Source of the DNA: Lentinus brumalis
Taxonomy: Eukaryota; Basidiomycota; Agaricomycetes; Polyporales; Polyporaceae
Direction of reading: 5' to 3'
Assembly: GCA_001792895.1 (NCBI GenBank)
Contig: MARA01000001.1
Location: forward strand, 124,001 to 188,000
DNA: 64,000 bases
Within the stretch, counting starts at the first letter, position 1. Each line of letters begins with the position of its first letter. The position numbers and the translations under genes are program-made. Positions 58,260 through 64,000 of the stretch are shown piece by piece. The notes beneath the pieces are model-generated. The model had not been told where the DNA came from and made no database searches. It worked only from the letters and a program-made list of their open reading frames with translations.

Positions 58260-60062
58260 CTACGTAAACCAAGGGTGGCAGAAAGCCAGGGCGGATCGCC
58301 ACAGCTCGCGCCGAACCAGCATATCACGCGACGACAGATCAAAGTGGTGACTGAGGTGTAGATTGAGCATGGCTACTACGTCGAGTGAGAGCGGACAGCG
58401 CGGCGGGTCGCAAGTCACCTCCGACAGGCGGCATGGGACTCCCGCGACAACGGCCTCCGTGTCCACGCCCTCCTGGTTGTGTTCGCGATGGTGGCGCATA
58501 AGTACGGGGTCGTTCGCGGCGTCCCAGTCCACCCGTAGTGGACGATGTCGTCGACTTGTTCCTCGACAGCAACTGGAGCGGCGGGAGGGGCGACATGAGA
58601 GAGTCCGCGGGCGCCATGCTCGGCGACTCCGAACATGAACAGTTCGTGCGGAGTGGCGGCGGGCTCGCCTTTGACGTGGAGGGTGTGCGCGTTCCAGATG
58701 TCAGCCCATTCTTGGGCGTCTTGATTGATGGCGTGCAGGAACAGATGATGCACAAGCCAGATGTGGCGAGGATCGTCGGCGTCCAAGTCATCGTTATGTT
58801 CCAACTCCAGGAAGAAAATCTTCCATTTGCCACCGAAGCCCACGGTGACGTCGAACCAGAGACGTTCGATGCGCGTGTTGTGCACGCTCCTGAGGTGAGA
58901 TGGTGAGTTACGGTGTCACCGTGACCAACATGACAGACGCGTACCTGCCCCAAATGTAGGAACCACGGTTCCGCCCTCTTGTGGTCTCCATCCAACCTGC
59001 GACGGCAAGGTTTTCTGTGCCGTGATCCCCGCGCACTCGACTTGGCAAACCGTGCCGACTGACGGCGACCTGGAAAAGCTCCAAGACGGTCTGCGCTCGG
59101 TTGTTGGTGTGAACGCGAATGCCGGTAACGAAACGGGAGAAGCCGTCGACAAAGCAATGAATGACGAACTTCCATCGTATCAAACCTGCTCGTGGTGGTG
59201 AGGGACTGCCAGAAGACAGAGATACGCACACAAGACGTACCGTGTTGACCATCATGGTGGACGAGGGCGAGTGGACCTGCAACCTTGTACTTTTTGCGGA
59301 TGATACGATGCCGAGCGAAATCGGGAGGCGCGCCGCGAATGCGCACGCACGCCATGCGGACGCGAGCCTCGGGTACACGATGTCCCCTGGAACGGAGCGC
59401 ACCGACGAGCATGACATGGCCAAAGCGGGGGAACGAGGACAGAATGTCCGTGAGCAGCATGTCTAGCTGTTCATCGGTAAGCGTGGAGACGGGGGCGGTT
59501 TGCGTTGTGTGAACACGAGACGTGGTCCCGTCGGGGTTGTCCACGACACGGAATACGGGCGGGGCGGGCTCGACGAGTCCGTGACGAAGAGCCTCGCGGC
59601 GGACATGGCGAGCGGAGCACTTGAGCACCTTCGCCACGCGAGCGGGACCTCGAATTCTGAGGGCTTCGGCGAGAAACGTGGGGTCGATCGGTTTCGCAGG
59701 GCGTCCTCATTGGCCAGTGTGAATGGTTTCGATGATGGGCAGGTGAGGCTCGTCAGGTGGATCCCTCAACTTGTGCCGCGCGTCGTCGAGGTCTTCAATC
59801 ATCTTCTCAAGGCTCGTGCGGAGGGTATGAAGCTCCCCTGCAGCAACAACATGACGGTGCTGAGGTGGAATCAGTCAAAGCAACATGTACCGTGACCAAT
59901 ACGACGCACCTGCTGAACTGCCGCAAGGAGGGAGGTAGCGAGAGTCCTCACCTGCGCGAGACGCGGCGCGTCGCCGACGTAGGCGCGAAGAGCAATGTTT
60001 ACCTGGTCGAATATGTGCCAATACGATGCTCGAATGTTGTTCAGTTGCGTCGCGGGGTCCAT
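58260..60062 (-). CDS. rve-type integrase/transposase, interrupted
   Basis: This is the presumed transposase. Exons run from [20 protein letters not shown] (60062) across an intron ending near 59833. Then come [20 protein letters not shown] and IETIHTGQ, a TGA (59707-59709) in the same frame, [20 protein letters not shown], a helix-turn-helix-like [20 protein letters not shown], and [20 protein letters not shown]. The catalytic core follows: VHHDGQHG (first Asp), [33 protein letters not shown] (second Asp) and, after a third intron, [11 protein letters not shown] (Glu), completing D,D,E. Near 58532-58534 one base is missing in a GGG run, after which the conserved tail [27 protein letters not shown] and [13 protein letters not shown] continues one frame over to 58260. 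The TGA equals CGA with one C-to-T change. Active-site residues are all present despite the two breaks. Confidence 0.88.
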
Positions 60063-60483
60063 GACTAGCGAGCGGCCTTGGGGCGGGTGGAGGAGACGCT
60101 GGTGTACACAGGGATGAGGCGCGGGCCGGCACGCGAAAAGCGAAAACGCGGGAGGGTGTGTGGACAGGCGTAAAACTGGAGAAGGGGGAGGACGGGCTGG
60201 AAGGAGGTCCTCCTGGTGAACAGCGAGGAAGGAGTTTCTGAGCTGAGTGTGCAGGGTGTATGTGCGAAGGCCGGTATGGGCGCATCGGCGCAGGCAAGGA
60301 AGGGGGATGGGCCAGGAGGTCGGCGGTCGGCCGAAGGAGCCATCGATGGGCGCAGGGTTTTGGGAACCTGTGGGGGATCCTACATCAGCGGCGTCACTGC
60401 CAAGCCCCAGTGGCGGATAGCGGGGTCGTCAAGAGATTCCGAGAGAAAGCAAACTTGCGTGGTTGGACTTGAGTGTGGCAGAC
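60063..60483. other. No supported gene
   Basis: About 420 bp between the integrase start and the right subterminal array, presumably the integrase promoter. Overlapping frames have no motif. Confidence 0.4.
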
Positions 60484-60846
60484 GCCCGGCCTCGCACCGT
60501 GAGCGTGGTTGCTGCAAAGGTCTGCATATGTCTGCAAAGATGAGCCAATGAGTGGTACTCTCTGCAAAGGTAGAAAGACTAGAAAAACGCCACGTACTGG
60601 GAACGATTGATGGTCCGGTCTGCAAACCTCTGCAACGTAGCTGCAAAGCCGCATCGAATGACTGCAAAGATGGTTGAAGTCTATTTTTGGCGCTCGCAGG
60701 GCGCCAAAAAGACGAATCTCCTTGTTGACTGCAAAGCACTGCAAACCGTTGCAAATGGCCGCAAACCATTGCAAGTGGCTGCAAAACGGGGCTAACTACT
60801 GCAAATCACTGCAAGGGTGTGCAAACCACTGCAAACGGCTGCATTC
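60484..60846. repeat. Right subterminal CTGCAA array
   Basis: About twenty CTGCAAA-type units occur, denser toward the outer end (60728-60846) with 10-12-base spacing. This is the inverse of the left array at 40033-40256. Confidence 0.88.
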
Positions 60847-60887
60847 GGGAGGTGAGACACTATTATTGTCCAGGAAATCGCGTCATA

Positions 60888-60893
60888 CAAGGC
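60888..60893. repeat. Right target-site duplication CAAGGC
   Basis: The hexamer directly follows the inverted terminus CGTCATA (60881-60887) and equals the left flank hexamer at 39988-39993. Confidence 0.85.
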
Positions 60894-61107
60894 TCTCACT
60901 CGAGCGTCTGTCACCCACATCGACTAACAATTGTCAACAAAAGTGACCGAGCCTCGCCCACGTCCCTCTCGTCCCTCCTCTCAGTCGTCCACTCAGTCTA
61001 CCCGGCTCTTTACTCCAGTGACGCTACGTACCCATTTGATAATCCGCTCGTCGAGCCTCTTCGTTGACCATCTAAGTACCGCCACTCCCAATCCAGCGCC
61101 CACCAGC

Positions 61108-62445
61108 ATGGTCGTCCGGATCGTCCCCTCGAGGCTGAATTATGCCGCAATTCGCATCAACTCTACAGCGATGGTTCAAAATCTTGGTCTTGACGACTCG
61201 CACACTTTTGCAGAGGCCCAAGGATTGACGAACAAGACATACTTGGTGCTCCTGACCATGGTAAGTGCTATGTCCCGCAGTGGGTTGTACTGGAACTGAC
61301 TTCGAATGCTCATAGCCCGGAGAACTACCAATGCCGGGCATGCGCTGGTGTAGATATACCATTGAGCCCATAGGTACCTCCCTCCGCAATACAGTTCCGG
61401 AGAGCGGCATCACCGCTGACATGGTCGTTCCGATTGCCCCAAATACTGCTCACGCGAGAGGTTACGAGCCTGTACATCCATCGTTGTCCTTCCCGTTTCC
61501 GAACTGCTACCACTGGATAGACAACGATGTGGTGGTGCGCATCCGTGTGCCGCCATGTGGCGGGTTTGAGCACGATGGCGCCATCAGGTTGAGCGTGAAG
61601 GAGCGTAGTGCGCTGATTCGGAAGTTTGAGGGAGACTACGACAGGATTGGTGACTTCGTTCGCCACTCTCAACTGAGGTCGTGCCAGGTATGTGCAGGGT
61701 CATCTTTACGAATGTACCGCTCACGCAATCCCTCGTGTAGTGCTCAGAAGAACCCGACACTCAGGACGTCTCAGACCCCATCATTGGAGGTTGCTCTACA
61801 CAAGAGTTGTCCGAAGCCTATTGCCGTTACGCCGAGGAAGAGGCTGTGATGAGCTCTTCTCCCCTAGCGAGACTTCTGTCGCGCCGCTCGGACAGCGTTT
61901 CTGACAGTGACCGAGCAAGCGCATCGGCGGCGAAGGATGCATGTTCTGCAAATCTGCTGGACTCGGACTTCGTCAACCTCTTCGGACAGGCCATAGACCC
62001 AGCGAACGGATTGATTCCGCTCGTCGACTGCTGGCTTGACATTGACAAGCACCTCACCACGGAGACCATCCCGAGCCCGGACGAACTGGAAAGAGAAGTC
62101 GAACAGGTCGTCGAGTGAGTCGCTTTCCCTAACGCCATATTTCCTTACTCATCCGAGTCTTTGTATCACAGGATCATCAAACGTGGCATTGCGCGGCGGC
62201 TTCTGTCCGAGAGGCAAGCGCGAGCCCGGATGCAGAGTGTCCTTCTCCATATCGGCCACCACATCAGAATGATCGGTTCCGAGCAGATAGTGCCTTTCGC
62301 ACTATACAAGATGAGGCAGGTCTGGAAGATTGTCGGCAGCGCGGTGCTGCTGCCATTTACCCGGATGATGTGGGCGGGGCCCTTGATATTTGTACATCGA
62401 TTGAAGCACCTGGCTATGGTCTCCGCCGCTCGTCATCGTGCATGA
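61108..62445 (+). CDS. RWCRY/NCYHW family, copy 5, with C-terminal membrane segment
   Basis: Exons 61108-61260, 61316-61687, 61741-62114 and 62172-62445 encode 390 residues, all phases matching. Exon 1: NYAAIRINSTAMVQNLGLDD to TYLVLLTM, where the usual terminal Trp is replaced by Met. Exon 2: MPGMRWCRYTIEPIGTSLR, GITADMVVPIAPN, SFPFPNCYHW, FEHDGAIRL, FEGDYDRIGDF. An extra 53-nt intron, absent from copies 3 and 4, splits the spacer. Exon 3: ELSEAYCRYAEEEAV, LFGQAIDPANGLIPLVDCWL, with DC instead of DA. Exon 4: EIIKRGIARRLLSERQARAR, then VWKIVGSAVLLPF and MMWAGPLIFV, a hydrophobic segment, and a short basic tail. It most resembles copy 3. Confidence 0.82.
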
Positions 62446-63053
62446 CTTGTCCCACTCTTTGTGGCACCCGTGAGGTGAGTATCGGCCATTGCATGACGCC
62501 ATTAGCGTAGTGTTGAACTTGAACACGCTAACTCACGAACATCGTTTCAAGCGTCGTTTCATTTGTGGTTCACCCGGTGGCTTACGTCGCGTCGGTGAGT
62601 AGAACTGGCATCAGTCTTACGCTCGCATGTGTACTCACACCTGCATCACAGCGCTTTCCTGTCCGGAGAAGGCTGGTCCCGAGGAGACGGACTGACCCGT
62701 AGGGCTCGAGATTTATTCTTTGCATCTCGTAGTGTATGTTGTATTTGTGCTGCAATTCATCTTCGCCTCTTCCCAGTTCTAGCGCGGGCGACACGTCGGG
62801 CGTTAACCATCCATCGCACCAAACAAGTGACAACAGATCTCGGTGAGTGTCTCGCCACAGTTTCCACGCCTCGCCTCGTCTCTCCTGTAGCTATATTATC
62901 TCCTCTCCGCTGTACTTACCTCGCACCGCCCACGTCCGCCTGCCTGGCGTCCACTGTGTCCTCCTCCCTTCGTTAAGATCTGTGCTGCCTTCCGACACTC
63001 TGCGTACTAGTGAAGACCATCGAGGCCGCGAACGAAACCCTCCGTATTACACC
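62446..63053. other. Spacer conserved between two intergenic regions
   Basis: About 600 bp between copies 5 and 6. Near 62790-62830 it reads CGTCGGGCGTTAACCATCCA followed by an ACAAGTGACAAC stretch. Near 37855-37895, between copies 3 and 4, it reads CGTCGGGCGTTAACCACCCA followed by AACAAGTATCAAC. This shared non-coding sequence supports block duplication. No gene is seen. Confidence 0.6.
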
Positions 63054-64000
63054 ATGGTTAGGAAGCTGATTATTCCTTCTCCATCTCACTATGCTGCTAT
63101 CCGTCTCAACCCTGTCGCGATGGTGGAAGATCTTGGCCTAACTGACCAGGCCACACTGGCGGAGGCAAATAGACTTGAAACGAAGACATACCTGGCGTAT
63201 CTGGTGTGGGTAAGTCGACGACAACCTCCAGTTTGTCAGTTCGAGCTGACTATGTTTCTATCATCTACAGCCTGCAGAGCTACCACTTCCCAGAATGCGC
63301 TGGTGTCGGTACAACATCGAGGTCATCAGCACGACGCTACGCAAACCTGACCCCGAAGCAGGCATTACCGCAGACATGGTGGTACCCATCGCGCCGAACA
63401 CCTCCCATCCCGCAGGGCGCGAGCCCATACATACGACCCCGCCTTTTCCTTTCCCGAACTGCTTCCACTGGATCAATAATCACGCCGCTGTGCGCATTCG
63501 CACCAGGCGAGAATGCTTCGAACTCCACGACGGGCTGTGCCAGCTCAGCGGGGAGGAACAGGTCGCTCTCACCGATAGATTTTCAGAGGATCACGAGCGC
63601 ATCGGCGCCTTCTTCCTTGAACAGGAGCAGAAAGTACAGGCTTGTTCCCCACCCGAGTCGCGCCCAGACTCACCGGCGAGCGTGGCGACGGATACGCACG
63701 AGAAGCCGACAACGGGGGACCTCTTGAACAAGCTCCTTTCGACCGCCTATCTCCGGTATGCGAAGGAGGAGGGTGTCATGACATCACGAAGGGATGATGC
63801 AAGCTCGCGCTCGAACAGCGCCACAGATAACAGCGCTGCTCCCGCTTCGTCGACGTCCTCATTGCCAGTGGGCAGCGATCTGGACGACGTCTTCGGACGT
63901 ACACCAGACCCGACAACTGGCTTGATCCCGCTCGTCGATGCTTGGATGGACATAACTGAGCATCTGAGGGCTGATGCCATCCCGAGCCCAGATGAGCTGG
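63054..64000 (+). CDS. RWCRY/NCFHW family, copy 6, cut by the window end
   Basis: Exon 1 63054-63209 (MVRKLIIPSPSHYAAIRLNP to TYLAYLVW) and exon 2 from 63271, running off the window. Exon 2 reads LPRMRWCRYNIEVISTTLR, GITADMVVPIAPN, PPFPFPNCFHW, RIRTRRECFELHDG, FSEDHERIGAF, a spacer, LLSTAYLRYAKEEGVMTS, DDVFGRTPDPTTGLIPLVDA and WMDI at the end. The NCFHW, LRYA.EEG and VDAWMDI forms place it with copy 4. No frame break is seen in the visible part. The IIKRG exon and any membrane segment would lie beyond the window. Confidence 0.82.

Larger units (their letters stand above)
39994..60887. mobile_element. 20.9-kb rve-integrase DNA transposon with cargo genes
   Basis: The left end reads TATGACGAGAG and the right end, inverted, TATGACGCGAT. 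A second shared block GGACAATA.TA follows about 17 bases in on both sides. Exact CAAGGC hexamers flank the two ends. Inside each terminus is an array of TTGCAG (left) or CTGCAA (right) repeats. Coding content, left to right: a HECT-like giant gene, three unrecognised plus-strand genes (one made of 120-bp repeats), a TET/JBP-like dioxygenase, a basic small protein, two unrecognised or Cys-rich minus-strand genes, a small plus-strand gene, a second HECT-like gene and the rve integrase. The integrase, lying just inside the right end, is the natural transposase. A 6-bp duplication is known for Polintons, but I see no Polinton polymerase, ATPase or capsid gene. The integrase carries a stop and a frame break, so this copy looks non-autonomous. 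Confidence 0.88.

Noticed and set aside
39994..60887. Polinton/Maverick identity, suggested by the 6-bp duplication and rve integrase
   Set aside because: No protein-primed DNA polymerase, packaging ATPase, protease or capsid gene is visible, and the gene set differs throughout.
39994..60887. KDZ-type transposon, suggested by the TET/JBP gene
   Set aside because: The only transposase seen is of rve type; the KDZ catalytic region and its Cys clusters were not found.

Overview
This window is nuclear DNA from a filamentous basidiomycete, most likely an Agaricomycete. Genes are split by many short GT-AG introns (about 45-75 nt), coding sequence is GC-rich, and the conserved genes and mobile-element genes match Agaricomycete families. 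No prokaryotic operon, RNA gene or CRISPR array was seen. Splice sites were placed by eye from reading-frame continuity and family motifs.

Region 1 (1-23.2 kb) holds dispersed conserved genes: a MOCOS-like PLP enzyme (minus strand, 1367-3478), the splicing factor Cwc15 (7411-8464), a decayed saccharopine-dehydrogenase-like copy (about 8990-9830) ahead of its intact relative (10506-12219), a DUF1479 oxygenase-like gene with two single-base frame breaks (12713-14654), two small paralogues of unknown function (15762-16489, 17692-18313), an FSH1-type serine hydrolase (19069-20253) and an unrecognised minus-strand ORF (22403-23182). Long stretches between them show no gene I can support.

Region 2 (23.5-39.3 kb, resuming at 61.1 kb to the window end) carries at least six copies, plus one fragment, of a gene family I do not recognise. 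The copies share a short first exon, a second exon with MRWCRY and NCY/FHW motifs, an IPLVDAWLDI-type motif and an IIKRG.ARRLL exon. Several copies end in a hydrophobic, probably membrane-spanning segment. ELP1, the Elongator scaffold subunit, lies within the cluster on the minus strand (28510-34302), and one of its introns holds a 372-bp MITE-like insertion.

Region 3 (39994-60887) is a 20.9-kb DNA transposon. Its ends begin TATGACG in inverted orientation, it is flanked by a 6-bp direct repeat (CAAGGC), and each end carries a long array of TTGCAG/CTGCAA repeats. It encodes a retroviral-type (rve) integrase/transposase, two proteins with HECT-E3-like C-termini, a TET/JBP-like 2-oxoglutarate dioxygenase, a Cys-rich/coiled-coil putative DNA-binding protein and several unrecognised proteins. 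A 120-bp coding tandem repeat and a nested 277-bp TA-flanked MITE are also inside. The integrase has one in-frame stop and one frame break, so this copy is probably not autonomous as assembled. The transposon sits between two gene pairs of the Region 2 family that look like a block duplication.

Several otherwise good genes differ from an intact frame by one missing base in a G or C run. This may be local gene decay or uncorrected homopolymer error in the assembly.
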